DNA of 64,000 nucleotides from Amphibalanus amphitrite (GCF_019059575.1 NW_024882885.1:109501-173500); one strand, 5' to 3'; shown: positions 1-10,946, numbered from the stretch's first letter. Program-made: numbers and translations. The notes: generated by a model not told the origin, from the letters alone.

Positions 1-127
1 CAAAAATAAATTTCCTCGGCGGAGCGTTTGAGCTGTTCAAAAGGACCGACACACAACACGAATCATATCTGTCGCTCTCGCTTCTGTCACCACTGTCGCT
101 TGTGAGCATGTCGAAGGACTATAGTAC

Positions 128-3100
128 CTATACCTTTCCGAAGGTGGCCTTACGCTCGGAGTTTTTGGCGACGAAGCTCCGAGCCAGCTCCCGCATGGCA
201 TCCTTCGTTACCTTGTCGTGGTACACATGCAGAAGCGCGAGGCTGGTGAGGCGCGCCTGCCCTGTGCTGGATCGCAGATAAGTCTTCAGACGGCGCAGCA
301 TTGAAAAAGAGCGCTCTGCCGACGCCACTGTTGCAGGGAGGCTTACGATGAGAGTCACCAGCTTCGATACGTCGTTAAACATTTTCCTGCTCGAGGAGTC
401 CATCGAGCGCAGCCTCTCGAGCACCTCCGCTGGAGACGCTGGCGCCCCATCAAAGCTATGCGCCAACACAGACAGCTGACAGCGAAGGTTGTCCACAGAG
501 ATGGTTGACGGCAGGTGCAGAGCTACCAGCTCGGCTGTCGATAGTTGCTGGCTCGTGCTGTCCAATCCACTGAGGAGCACTTCCTCTCTCTGCGCCGCCA
601 GCTTGAGCCCCGGAGTGTCGAACCGCTCGTCCAGCTGTGCGAGCACCAGATCTAGTGCCTCCAGGGCCTGAGTCCGCGCAGTCTCTGCCGGATGCTGGTT
701 AAGATCTTCACTCACTTTGCCGTCTTGACGTATCCTCGCGGGAGTTTTTGTCTGCCTCTTGTGAGCTGCTGGAACGAGCCCGAGACCCTCAGCCTTCTCG
801 ACGGCTTCGGTCGTTTCTTTCACAAGGGCACCCTCGCGTAGCTTCTGTAAGCGACTGTTGAGGAGGCTCAGTTGGGTTTGGGCACCCCGAGCAGTGATCT
901 TCGGTGACTGTAGTGAAGTCGCCACCATCTCGCACGGCTCGTAAATTGCCAGCACCAGACTGAGTGCGACATAGGTGACGGCGTCATTGGCCTTCAGGGC
1001 CAGGCCAGCAATTTTGGCGCGAGTGTCCCCTCTGATGGTTCTGTCCTCTTTCAGGAGCGTCAGTACTTCCCTCACGTGTTGGTACTGCTGGAGCATCCGC
1101 CTGACAGCAGCAGCACGCACGCACCATCGAGTGGCACAAATGCCAAGCAGCTTGTGCACAGTTTCGTCAGGCTGAAACGTGGCTTTGAAAGCCTGCCCAC
1201 GCTTAGCAGACTCGTTGATCGTGTTTGCCGCGTCTCTGACGAACTGCAGGCAGCTCGACACGAGGACCACCTCACGGCTGGCCTCCTGCAGGACCAGGTC
1301 CAGCGAATGGTTCGAGCATGGCACGTAGACGGCTGTTGGGTTTCGCTCCTTCAGTCTCGCTTGTACGCCCTTGTGCATGCCGCTCATGTTGGCTGCGGTA
1401 TCGAAAGAAAAGCCCGATAGTTTCTCAACAGGGATACCAAACCTAAGCAGCACGTCCAGGATGATGTTCGTGATGGTCTCCCCAGTACTACCCGGTGCGT
1501 TGTAGAAGCCGACAAAGGCATTCTCGGAAGCCATTTGACTGTCTAAATACTGAAGGCAGACGCTGATCTGTTCCTCCCCGCTTATGTCTGTGGTGCCATC
1601 AGCCACCACACCAACAAAGTCACTTTGGTTGACCTCGCGCATGATCGACCTCTGAATGTACTCCCCGTACATTGATATGATCTCATTTTGAATCGTGTCA
1701 GACAGCCAGTTGTCGCGTTTCTTCAAGAAGGCTGCGACCTCTTTGTCGTAGTCCTCCTCTGCCCTCCTTTGAACCAGCCTAACAAACGCGCCCCCACCAT
1801 GCTCGTGGCCCCTGATTGCGAACCCCTGCTCCCCCAGATAGCACATTGAGGAGAACATGAGCATGAGCGCTTTCTGAGCAGCCTCTTGTTCTCGAGCGCA
1901 CAGCCCCGTGATCATGCCAGGCAATCCTGGAGAATCCATTGCAGCGACCTTCAGCATTGCAAGCCGATGAAACTCGGAGCGAGCATGGCGGCCGAATCGC
2001 TCTGTGGCTTTCTTCCACTTTCGGAAGCCTCTGTCAACGAATGCGTCCTCACCTGTTTGGCAGTGCATCAGCCCAGCAGCGATGGCCCGTTTGCAAACCG
2101 AGCAAAATACCCCGTCCACTTCGCTGCAGTAGTCGATCCAGGTGAACGACTTCTTCCACTCCTCTCGGTACTTTCGGTTCGCTTTGGCGGCAGTGTTGAC
2201 CCGCTCACTGGCTCTCGCAGGCGGTGCGTTCTTCGGGGAACTTTCACAGGATCGGTGAGGATGCGTCTCCGAAAGAGGATGCTCGACCGGAAGGGCGACA
2301 GGCTCAGATGAAGGACCAGGTTCTGAAATAAGTGACACAAGTGACCAAAAAGGAATCTGGCGCGGTTCACAGATTATGGGCAAATTCAAATGATAGCACG
2401 ATATTGCATGATTCTGAGTATAACAAAGAACATATGAATCGTCGAGAACTTGATCCAAATATCTGCCTAGTCCTATAAAATTAATACATTTCGTGCATTG
2501 TCACTCGTCAATCGTTGTAGCAAGTTAATGAATTGGCATAAAAGTGATGTCGCTCGGGCTCGGTTCAGAAAGAGCAATGACGGATATCTACCAAATTTCG
2601 CCAAAAAATATTCACCGGTTTTTGAGATATTAGGCTTTTACTTTCTTTACTTTTGGGGGCCTCCGCTGTTCCTATGATGTCATTTGGAAGCAATAATTTG
2701 GCATCCTTAAAGTGCGGCAGATGTAGTATATACCACTACCTTTTACCAAAGGTTTAAGTGCAAGATTTAAAAATCAGCAGATCTGCGCTGATGTCACAAA
2801 TTCTAAGGGGGCATTCAAATGCATTAGCCCCTTAGAATCCGAAAACTGCTGCCTTTGAAATTATACATCTCGGAATTAAAGCACTTTTTCGATGTTGTGA
2901 GTGCCCACGCCGGTAATTGCATGCAAGGGACCCCAAATTTGGCTATCTCAAGTCAAAACTAATGTTAAGGTGGGATGGTCACTTTTAATATTGGACCAAT
3001 GATCACCCATGTGTGTAACTGTTGTAAGTACGTGACAAATTTGGGAAATGGGATATGAGGTCACTTTAATAATCTGGTGACCTTTCCTTGGGCGACCTGG

Positions 3101-4842
3101 GCTAATTTCCCAGTCCTACAAAAACATGGGTAAGGTGTGTAATAAAAAGACATGCTGTTACTGACTGTATTTAGTGCAAATCAAATGATATCTCACTAGG
3201 AGAGTAAACCCCTCGCCGGGTTTATTGGTCTCGCACATACGCCCCGGCCGAGGGAAGGGGCGGGGTGGGGTGGTAGGACCCCTCTCCGTTTCGCCCCCAA
3301 TAAGCTAGGGCCTCGCGGGAAAAAACGCGAGCATGTACGCCATTACGAGACAAGGGTATTGGTATCCTATTTTACGATCTCAGGTCAACCGGTGACCTCT
3401 AAGGTCAGGTCAAGTGCCCCGAAGCACTGGTTCGGTTTTTGGTAAATAACCACCCATGGTCGAGGAGCCGCAATTTTGACACCATCGTGTTCAGCCACCT
3501 CAGGCACGTCGAATGGTATACTTTTTTGGTCAGCAGGTTAACTTGAGGTGCTAACCTCATGTCAAGGTCACGTCAGCAGAGGCCCTCAGGTCACAAAGTT
3601 GGTCGAAAGAGGTCATATTGCATTTGCATATCATTCGATTTGGCAGGTCTTCTCGACCCCATCCCCCCTCAAACCCAGAGCTTTAAACCCAGTTGAAGGA
3701 ACATTGCAGGTCTTAAAATACCTATTTAGAAAGTAAACAACAATCAATGTCTACATAAGCTCAATTAACATTCTTCAATCATATGATTTGGGACAGGTGA
3801 CAAAGTCAATTATATTTAATGGCTTGCCTGAATGCCTTATCATGAAGCTGAACAGCTTCATACAATCAACATAAAACTTTTAACAATGAAAAATATATTA
3901 ACATAAATTCCAAATGACAAGGAAATGTAACACACAGGAAAAAATATTTGGGTATTCACATCTAAATCTTTTTTTTTAACCTCAAACTAAAATTTCACAA
4001 CCACAACCATATGAACTTACCTTGAATGTCATGAAGGACTGAGGATCCGGATGTTAAACAGGATTCAGGACCAGGTTGTGCAGGTTGGCCGTTAGGCATG
4101 CCTGCAATGGTAAACATAAAACAAATCAACGTCATGCTTGTACAACTGGTCTTTGACCTGTGTTAACAAAGGATTAGTCAATTGAAAACCTTGACAAAAA
4201 TAACATGCGTGAAAACACACACAAGACCAAGACAGGCAGAGGTGCGTAATGTCTGGGCATCATTTTTGCACCATGCAATCATCATTGCCCATTGGTTATC
4301 ACTTATCAGTTACTTAGGTATAATTCAATAAAACAGGCTTCTAATGTAAGTTTAAAGTTAAGTTAGATATGTTTTAGAGGTATGCAAAAGCAGCATATTT
4401 CATTACTACATGTGATTGTACCTTAATTCCAGGACAGAATAAAATTTTCTATGAATCAAACATATAATATGAAGCATCAACAGGGGATTTGTCTTGACAT
4501 CTGCTTTATTCACCATCCATGTAAACTCATCTAGATTTAAGATACCAAAATTACCAATACATGAAATCCGAAAGCCCATCAGACCAGCTGTGAGCTGAGC
4601 ATTTACACCTGCCAAAATTGTGAAACTGCTGTAAATATATGAAATAGTTTGATTACAAGCAAATCATTTCTTAACAGGACAATGAGAAACCTTACACAGT
4701 TACCGCGGTCCGCGAACATACTTGCATAGCTAGGAACCTACAATACAAACCTTGTACCTACCTATACAAAGTACAAGTACATACCTAGTTGACACGCGCG
4801 TTTCTTAAAAAACGCATCTATCTTACTCTGCCCGCGCTTCAT
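128..4842 (-). CDS. hAT-transposase-like zinc finger protein (ZMYM/KIAA1586 type), three exons
   Basis: Exons on the minus strand are 4842-4785, 4101-4021 and 2322-128 (stop at 130-128), giving 777 residues. Exon 1 starts at an ATG with A at -3 and an in-frame TAG 12 bases upstream. Donors read CTAG|GTATGT and TCAAG|GTAAGT; acceptors read ATTGCAG|GC and ATTTCAG|AA. Both introns are phase 1 and the frame stays open across both joins. Residues 5-12 (QSKIDAFF) fit the PIP-box consensus and are followed by KKR. Residues about 111-166 are a TTF-type zinc finger (FCSVCKR, then Cys and His). A DUF4371/RNase H-like core holds VVADGTTDIS (about 285-294), FDTAANMSG (353-361), CSNHSLDL (382-389) and CATRW (442-446). 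The hAT dimerisation segment with SAERSFSMLRR lies at about 714-724. Both Asp motifs and the Glu of the hAT triad are present, so it may be a live or recently live transposase, or a domesticated one. No terminal inverted repeats were found. The open frame running up to 2458 is intron read-through. Confidence 0.85.
2323..4020 (-). other. Intron 2 of the hAT-like gene, repeat-bearing
   Basis: This 1,698-bp interval lies between a GT donor (4020-4019) and an AG acceptor with a pyrimidine-rich tract ending ACTTATTTCAG (about 2323). It contains a hairpin (2800-2838), a GC-rich patch (3200-3350) of unknown origin, several AGGTCA/TGACCT-rich stretches, and an 18-bp word at 2965-2982 that recurs inverted at 9285-9302. 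I see no coding sequence in it. Intron 1 (4102-4784) is AT-rich and featureless. Confidence 0.6.
2800..2838. repeat. Short inverted repeat (11-bp arms) within intron 2
   Basis: ATTCTAAGGGG at 2800-2810 pairs with CCCCTTAGAAT at 2828-2838 around a 17-base loop. This could be a MITE remnant or an RNA hairpin in the intron; no target duplication is visible. Confidence 0.6.
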
Positions 4843-5049
4843 CTTGCTTTTCTAAGGCGTACGCAGGTCACTTTAGTCAGCCTCCCTTTCTACCCTATCA
4901 TGGCCATGGAAGCACAGCATCCATAGAAAAATGCATGGAAAGTATCGGACAAACGCACATGGACACTTATTTCACCGAATGTCTCTTTTGCGTCCCAAAT
5001 GCATCACAAAAGCGCTGCCATATGAGCTGCCATTTAGGAAAAGAGGGAA

Positions 5050-5239
5050 TTTTTCACGTCAGTGTTTTCTTCCACTCAGTTTTCCTTTGTGCCCCCACCA
5101 CCCCAGCTTGAGGGACTTGGGGAGGACAAACTGACCAAACGGTTCCTGCGACTATGAAAATCTGGGGGGGCACCGCCCCCCCGGCCCTTGAGTTGGGGGG
5201 GCAAGCTGCCCCCACTGCCCCCCCGGCTCCCGCGCCTAT
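5050..5239 (-). repeat. Dispersed G/C-run repeat fragment, copy 1
   Basis: The segment ending GGCTCCCGCGCCTATGG is homologous, with substitutions and small indels, to 6189-6358. Shared landmarks in order are a TTTTTCAC start, GGACAA.CTG..CAAACGGTTCCTG, a G-run/C-run block and the CCCGCGCCTATG end. On the minus strand the terminus reads CATAGGCGCGGG, which resembles an element end, but the other end and a target duplication were not located. It sits about 200 bp upstream of the first exon of the hAT-like gene. Confidence 0.6.
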
Positions 5240-5712
5240 GGTCAGGCTCGATGGATCCACCGTCACTTTGCGCGGTACTTTTAAGACAGACTGTACATCA
5301 AGTGGGCGACTGAATATGTCACCGCCAAATTGACAGCACTAAATATCATACATGTGATGTTAAACGATAAGAGGCAGGCTGCTTACGGCTGAAGAAAAGT
5401 GATTTTATTGAGATATCTGAAGCAGGTGGTGTCAGTGAGCATATCTATTTGATTGGAAATGGAGGCGTTATTCGATTGCATTGACCAATTTGGCTGTAAA
5501 ATTTCCGGAAATACTTAAAAATGGGTCTTAAACCGCAATGTCAACCATGCTTCAGCCTGGTTCAGCTCAAGTTTAGGCCTTGCCTCAAGTGCATAAAGCT
5601 ATTTATAGTTATTTATATCACCGTGCATAAAGCTTTCTTGCGGGGTATCAGCAAATCAGCAATCAGTGTAATTCTATGGAAGGAAAGACTTAGAGTGAAA
5701 TTGGAATGGATG
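5240..5712. other. No recognisable feature
   Basis: AT-rich unique-looking sequence between two repeat elements. Short open frames here have no protein-like composition. Confidence 0.4.
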
Positions 5713-6188
5713 GTCAAGCACACTGGCGGATCCAGGGGGGGGGCATTAGGGGCATATGCCCCTCCCCCAGACAGGAGCCTGGGGAGGGCATTCAGTACAA
5801 GTATGCCCTTCTTACGCCTTCTTACGTTACATACACTTCTTACGCCTACAACGAGGAACTAAATAAAAATGGTTTAGAAAGCCTTCCTAGTAACTACTTT
5901 TGTGATCAGAGTCGTTTTAGTCAGCGGCGCGAGAACTTCTTCCAGACTGGGGGGGGGGGGGGGCTGAACCATAATAGAGATCAACCTAGGGTATCCCAAA
6001 TCTAGTTTTCTCACCGGTTTTAGGCCACTTATTTTTCAGACTTTGGTCTTTTTAACAACAAAAAAAAAAACGAAAAAATGCAAAAAGTGAGGCATTCCGT
6101 CTCAGCCGAGTGAAAAACTACCGTTTTGGCAACCTGGAGTAAAGGTTTTAATCTGTCAAATGAGTTGCCGAGCCAGTGAAAGTGGTGG

Positions 6189-6358
6189 ATTTTTCACTTA
6201 CATGCTTTCTTCCTATGTGACCCACAACCCCTAATTTGGGAAGGACAAGCTGCCCAACGGTTCCTGGCCTCATGAAAAGTTGTGTGGACCGCCCCCACGT
6301 CCGCAGAATTGTGAGGGCAAGCTTCCCCCACTGCCCCCTCCCCGGTTCCCGCGCCTAT
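6189..6358 (-). repeat. Dispersed G/C-run repeat fragment, copy 2 (nested)
   Basis: Homologous and co-oriented with 5050-5239, ending GGTTCCCGCGCCTATG. It lies inside the 2.7-kb hAT-type element, so it either arrived by nesting or is part of the element's own sequence. Confidence 0.6.
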
Positions 6359-6407
6359 GTATGAATCTATGAAATTATGTTGGTAGATTTCCGATTTCGA
6401 TTCCTCC

Positions 6408-6455
6408 AGCTGGGGGGGGGGGGGGCTCAAATACATTACGAGCCCCCCCCCCAGC
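6408..6455. repeat. G-run/C-run hairpin
   Basis: CAGCT followed by a 14-base G run and CTC is mirrored after an 11-base loop by GAG, a long C run and AGCT. A further CTGGGGGGCTCAGCCCCC hairpin follows directly. A separate 15-base G run lies at 5949-5963. These tracts can form hairpins or quadruplexes and their lengths are easily miscalled. Confidence 0.7.
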
Positions 6456-6954
6456 TTTTCGGCTGGGGGGCTCAGCCCCCTCTAGCCCCCCCCCCTCTCG
6501 GTTCCCGCGCCACTGGTTTTTAATAACCTCAATTTAGTTGTCATTGCTTTATTTTGTCTAAAAATATGCTGCTTCTTAGTTCTAACCACAGGGGAGTCAT
6601 GCCGCTTCAACCCTTTTGACCGTATTGTCTAACGATGGCACTCATATTGCGCAAATCATGCAGGAATCGGCCGCCGCCTATGCTTGGGAATAGGGATGGT
6701 TAGAATATGATTTACCTGTATGGCCGCAGCCAGTGCAGCGTAACCGGGGAAAAGGGGGGCACAAGGGGCGCGTGCCGCCTCACTAGATGCATGGTGCCCT
6801 ATGGGCCCCAGAGGCCCTGCAGTGCCAATTAGCCGCTCAGGGTCTAAGCGTGCCTTATTTCGACTGAGATAAGACCCGCAGGCCTCGTGAGGGCACCTCA
6901 CAGAGTCACGGGCTCCTGAGTCACATCACACATCACATCATACATCACACATCT

Positions 6955-8125
6955 CCATAAGGGCCCCACTCCGGCTTCTGAGGGCCCTGTGCTGGCCTCT
7001 GAGTGACATTGCTGACCTATTAAGCGTCAGCTCTAATTAGGGTCCTGGCCCACCCGCATGGAACGGCTCCACAGTTCCACACCAGTGTCTCTAAGGGCCC
7101 ATAACGGCGCCTGTGAGGGTCTCACACCGGCGCCTTTGAGGGCCCAACACCGCCAACACCGCCAATCTGAGGGACTAACACCAATATTTCTTAAGGCCCT
7201 ACATCGGCGGCGGCTCTGAGGGCCCCACACTGGCGCCTCTGAAGGTCTTTCACAGGCGCATCTGACGGCTACCTACCTGCACTATGTGGGCCCCACACTG
7301 GTGAGTCTGAGGGCTCCCAGTGACGCCTGAGAGTGCCAGGCCGGCCTCCAGAATCCCGCAAGGCAACTGAAACCCTCTGCTGGCCCTTGCTGGTCTCTTG
7401 AAGACCCCTTGCCCAGATGCATGTGTCTCTGGGGACTGAGGAGTGAGGACTCCAACAACGATGCCTTTGAAAGTCTTCACCGGCGACTGTGAGGGCACCA
7501 CACAGACGCGTCTGAGGGCCCTACACCGCCACCTCTGAGAAACCAGTGTCTCCTGAGGCCCACATCATCGGCGACTCAGGGTCCCACACCGGCGCCTCTG
7601 GGGCCCCACACCAGTGCCTCTGGCAGCCAGCCACTGGAAACTCTGTAGGTCCTACACCGGTGACTCTGAGGGCCCCACCGGCGTCTGAGAGGACCATGCC
7701 GATCTCTAAGGATCCCACAGGGCTCCTGAAGATACTGCCGGCCCTCAATTGCCGGCCTGTGAAGGCCCATTGTTGGCATCATACGGCCTGTTACCGGCCT
7801 CTGAGGGCCCTTTGTCGGTCTCTGAGAGGTCCTACTGGATTATATAGCATTTGCATTTCGCACAAACAACTCCAATGGCCCCTCACACAGCCATCTGTGA
7901 ATGGTGTGGGCTTAGCGCCACACCAGTGTCTGAGGCACCACAACGACGTCCATGTGAGGGCCTCACACCAGCACCTTAGAGGGCCCACACCGGCTCCTTT
8001 GTGGTTCCTGCACCAGTGCCTTTGAGCGCCCCACACCACTGCCTCTGGGGAACCCACACCGATACCTTTGATGGTCCCACGCCAGTACCTCTTAAGGTTC
8101 CACACCGGCGGCCCCGGGTCGGCTC
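6955..8125. repeat. Degenerate minisatellite, unit about 25-33 bp
   Basis: Dozens of diverged tandem copies share the core CTCTGAGGGCCCCACACC, with variants such as CTCTGGGGCCCCACACCAG. The low stop density produces open frames in several phases on both strands. None of them is protein-like beyond the repeat, and they are not annotated as genes. Confidence 0.8.
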
Positions 8126-8429
8126 TATACACCCGTCATTCTGAGGGGCTGAGGGCCCCAACGTCTCCACCAATTTTCGTCGATTTCTGGCGCTGCCCGG
8201 GTATTTGTCCCAAAAGCCTCCTCCTCCTGGATCTGCCAATGGGGGTCAGGTGTCGAACCATTTCTGTTTTTTTTTTTAGAAAAAAAAACTCGTGTCAGGG
8301 CTATGACGAAAAATAAGTGGCCTAAGTCCGATGGGAAAATGGGATTTGGGGGTACCCTAGGTCTGGCTCCGTGACTTGATATGCCCCCCCCCCCCGTGCT
8401 AAATCCCTGGATCCGCCAGTGGTCAAGCA

Positions 8430-8898
8430 TTGTTATTGAGTGTGGGGAATTCCTGCTGAATCCATAGACATTCAGTTGTGAAGACCTGGTCCTATCATCC
8501 TAGTCCAGGTTCGTAGGGGCTTCTTGGCCAGACTGGAAAACATTCATACACTACGCCGGACGCCCGTGAGACCCTCTTGCGCCGAAATTTGGCGCAACCG
8601 ATCTTGCGCTGAAATTTTTGTGTGATTTGAGCCAAAAATTAGGTGCCTATTTGTGCGAAAATTAAGGCCTTAATATAAAGCACATGTGCAGTGTGCACAT
8701 CTACCGATCAAGGCTATATGAACCAGACAGAGTGTTCCGGGGGCGGGGCCTTGTATGCTCTCCCATGTTTGAGCGTCCGAATGAGTTTTTCATTTCCACA
8801 GAAACCCAATGCCTGAATAGTGTTAGCACACTCTTGCTTCATGCCGTGAAACAAAGCTGGAGCCGTGAGCTCCGGGGCCACAAATTTGTGCCGATGTT
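8430..8898. other. No recognisable feature
   Basis: Unique-looking sequence between the hAT-type element and the LINE remnant. The only pattern is a pair of GCGCCGAAATTT/GCGCTGAAATTT words near 8580-8620. Confidence 0.35.
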
Positions 8899-9292
8899 AA
8901 TAACGGCGGAGCAGCATGTGCTCCGGCACATCACCCTCTTCTCGGCACACTCTGCGCCGCGGGGCACCGCTTGTCTAGGCACTGCTGGCACGTCGCGGAG
9001 TTGAGACAGCCGATTCGGTGCCTTATTGGAGCGAGCGGCTCCAGTGGCCCGCCCTTATCTGGTGCACCGAAACGGCATCCTCTCGGTCCGCTCCGGGGAT
9101 AGGGAGCGGCGACGTGCTCCCGAGGAGTGGCTTGAATAGTGATTCTGAGCAGTTGTCGCGCCATTCCTGCGTGGCCGCACAGTGAACCGCCCTGGTCAGC
9201 GAGTGGGCGTTTAAGGGCAAGGCGGCCGCTTGTTTTGTCAGGTCGTCCGCGCTCTCAATCCCCTCGATAGCAGTATTGCTTAGGGTGACCAT
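8899..9292 (-). pseudogene. LINE (jockey/CR1-like) RNase H and C-terminal remnant
   Basis: The minus-strand translation from 9292 contains AIEGIESADDLTKQAAALP, matching the G-I-x-G-N-E-x-A-D-x-L-A-K pattern that ends the RNase H domain of non-LTR retrotransposons. It is followed by a divergent linker and HQIRAGHWSRSLQ, the typical H-x-(L/I)-R-(T/A)-G-H segment. After a stop or frameshift near 9023 the next frame continues YRHRIGC..ATCQQCLD. A further frame change gives DVPEHMLLRRY near 8933-8899, as in the usual CxxC...EHxLL tail. The Asn of GNE is Ile, and at least two frame breaks show it is dead. Only the 3' end is present, and upstream sequence is cut off at the piggyBac-like insertion. 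Confidence 0.6.
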
Positions 9293-9302
9293 CCCACCTT
9301 AA

Positions 9303-10082
9303 CCCTTGCCCGCACATGGTGGTTGCCACCCCCTTCCCCCCAGGTAGTCTTTCTGCTCTGAACTCAACATTTTTAGAGCTAGAAGGCTGATTTTTCGTAT
9401 AGCTGCTGCTCTATCCTTTCTTAATATCTACCGAAAATTTCAAGGTTCTGTGATTTTTGGTTTCGGAGACATGACCTTGTTTTTCAGGTCGTCATGACCC
9501 AAATGGCCAATTCTCAACATCTTGTCAGGGTCAAGGTCAACCTAGGTCATCTAAGATAATTGCGTTTTAGGCAAGCTGAATTTACTTTTCGTGGAGTTTT
9601 ATGACTGCATTTTTGGTAAAAACTTCTCAGATCATGATTTTATGTAATATGGACACACAAAAAATCGGTGCACACATCAGTATACACACAGACACACACA
9701 GACATACAAACACATATAATGGACCTTGACCTAACTTGACCTGAAATGACCTCAGCAGCAAAAATCTGGTCGGGTAGTGTGACAAAGAGGTTCTAGCTGG
9801 CTTGGCAGCAGAAAACAGCATCGTCGTCGGTATATGATAAGCAGCGCACTTGATATCCAACGGTGACCCAAAACAGCAACATTTTTTTAGTTTGGCCTGA
9901 CCTGGAAGTTCAATGACTGACCTGAGAAGGTAAAACTGGGTATCATTGGATTTTTCTCTTCCCAAAGAATCTTTTTGGTCTTCACCGCTAAACTCTATCT
10001 CCAACAGGAACGAAATGGCGAGGGGGTGGCAACCACCCCCATGTGCGCTCTAGGATGGGAAAATGGCATGTGCGGGCAAGGG
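9303..10082. mobile_element. piggyBac-like non-autonomous element with TTAA duplications
   Basis: CCCTTGCCCGCACATG at 9303-9318 is mirrored by CATGTGCGGGCAAGGG ending at 10082. TTAA flanks both sides (9299-9302 and 10083-10086). A subterminal inverted pair (GGTGGTTGCCACCCCC near 9316-9331, and inverted near 10022-10040) supports the same boundaries. TTAA duplication with CCC-starting ends is the hallmark of piggyBac elements. The 780-bp interior has no transposase, only TGACCT/AGGTCA-rich sequence and a CA-rich patch. It sits beside, and probably inside, the older LINE remnant. Confidence 0.8.
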
Positions 10083-10103
10083 TTAACGATCACAATCAGC
10101 AAT

Positions 10104-10242
10104 GACATATTATAGTGCATGTATGGCCTAAACTTTTGAATTCATTTAAAAGGGGGAAAAACGCAAGAAAATGCGTTAATTGAAAAAAATGCCCTTTTAA
10201 ATGAATTCAAAAGTTTAGGCCATACATGCACTATAATATGTC
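10104..10242. repeat. 139-bp foldback with 51-bp arms
   Basis: Positions 10104-10154 are the exact reverse complement of 10192-10242 apart from uncertainty at the inner edge. The 37-base loop holds a smaller AACGCA/TGCGTT stem. The 13-bp word CAATCAGCAATGA occurs just left of it (10093-10105) and again at 10263-10275. Arm perfection suggests a young insertion or a preserved hairpin. Confidence 0.85.
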
Positions 10243-10863
10243 ACCTGTCCATTGATAATCCTCAATCAGCAATGAATTGATATGAAATGGATCCCATTTT
10301 CAGAACGTGAAGCTGAAGCCGGGCCAACGCAGAGCTGAGGATCGTACACTCGCGACTGGGCTGCTGGAGCGGCCGGCGACAGCATGGATGACAAACGTCA
10401 GCTCAGCAGCATGAAAGTCACGCGGGTAGGTCAGGTTGATGAGCCAGTCTTTTGCTTGCTGCAGCTACTTTGAAACACCTTTTTGCATTTTACAACCGAC
10501 ACAACTACTGACAGGTGTGCAGAGTCGATGGACGATTTGATGACTGACTCCGGGTTTGTCAGAAATGTTTCATCTTGCCTGCAACAATTCTTTGCACGCT
10601 CTTAGATTGCAAGACCTAAAATTGCAATATGTTTTAAAGTAATGTGCAGAGCTATGAAGAGGTTCTGGCACAAGTGTTGTTTCTGATTTTAACTGAAAAG
10701 GATTGTTCAAAACGTAAGCTTCGTCTTTACTACGACCAAATCTGGCTTTGAAGCATCAACGAACGTTTTAGTGTCTTGGGCCATGCTATATTGACACCGA
10801 TCCGGAGTGGATTGACACCGATCCGGAGTCGGTAAGATTTGGGCGACTCAGACTTCCGGCACC
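10243..10863. other. No gene seen; contains a 21-bp tandem duplication
   Basis: ATTGACACCGATCCGGAGT occurs at 10790-10808 and 10811-10829. The rest is unique-looking with no supported coding region. Confidence 0.4.
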
Positions 10864-10910
<47 letters not shown>

Positions 10911-10914
10911 TAAG

Positions 10915-10946
<32 letters not shown>

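Larger units (their letters stand above)
5721..8421. mobile_element. Non-autonomous hAT-type element, 2.7 kb, with 8-bp target duplication
   Basis: CACTGGCGGATCCAGGG at 5721-5737 is exactly the reverse complement of 8405-8421, giving 17-bp perfect terminal inverted repeats. The flanks 5713-5720 and 8422-8429 are both GTCAAGCA. An 8-bp duplication points to the hAT superfamily. There is no transposase. The inside is a patchwork of a second copy of the 5050-5239 repeat, G/C-run hairpins, a third end-like piece at about 6504-6514 (CGCGCCACTGG), a long degenerate minisatellite and a second end-like inverted piece near 8217-8237 (CCTGGATCTGCCA). Related sequence occurs just inside both ends (TTAGGCCACTTATTTTTC near 6023 and, inverted, near 8308), so one family may have inserted into itself. 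Confidence 0.75.

Noticed and set aside
489-2370. Several 60-140-codon frames overlapping the hAT-like exon on both strands
   Set aside because: They are shadows of a long GC-balanced coding exon and have no domain content.
2323-2458. Start of the hAT-like protein at the ATG at 2458 (776 residues)
   Set aside because: The first 45 residues are intron read-through. A strong acceptor at 2322 joins in phase to an upstream exon, which in turn joins to one with a good ATG and an in-frame upstream stop.
7033-8239. Open frames in the 6.9-8.1 kb region
   Set aside because: They translate a degenerate minisatellite in arbitrary phases.
9627-10004. 125-codon minus-strand frame
   Set aside because: It lies wholly inside the piggyBac-like non-autonomous element, includes a CA-repeat translation (VFVCLCVSVCILMC) and resembles no protein family.
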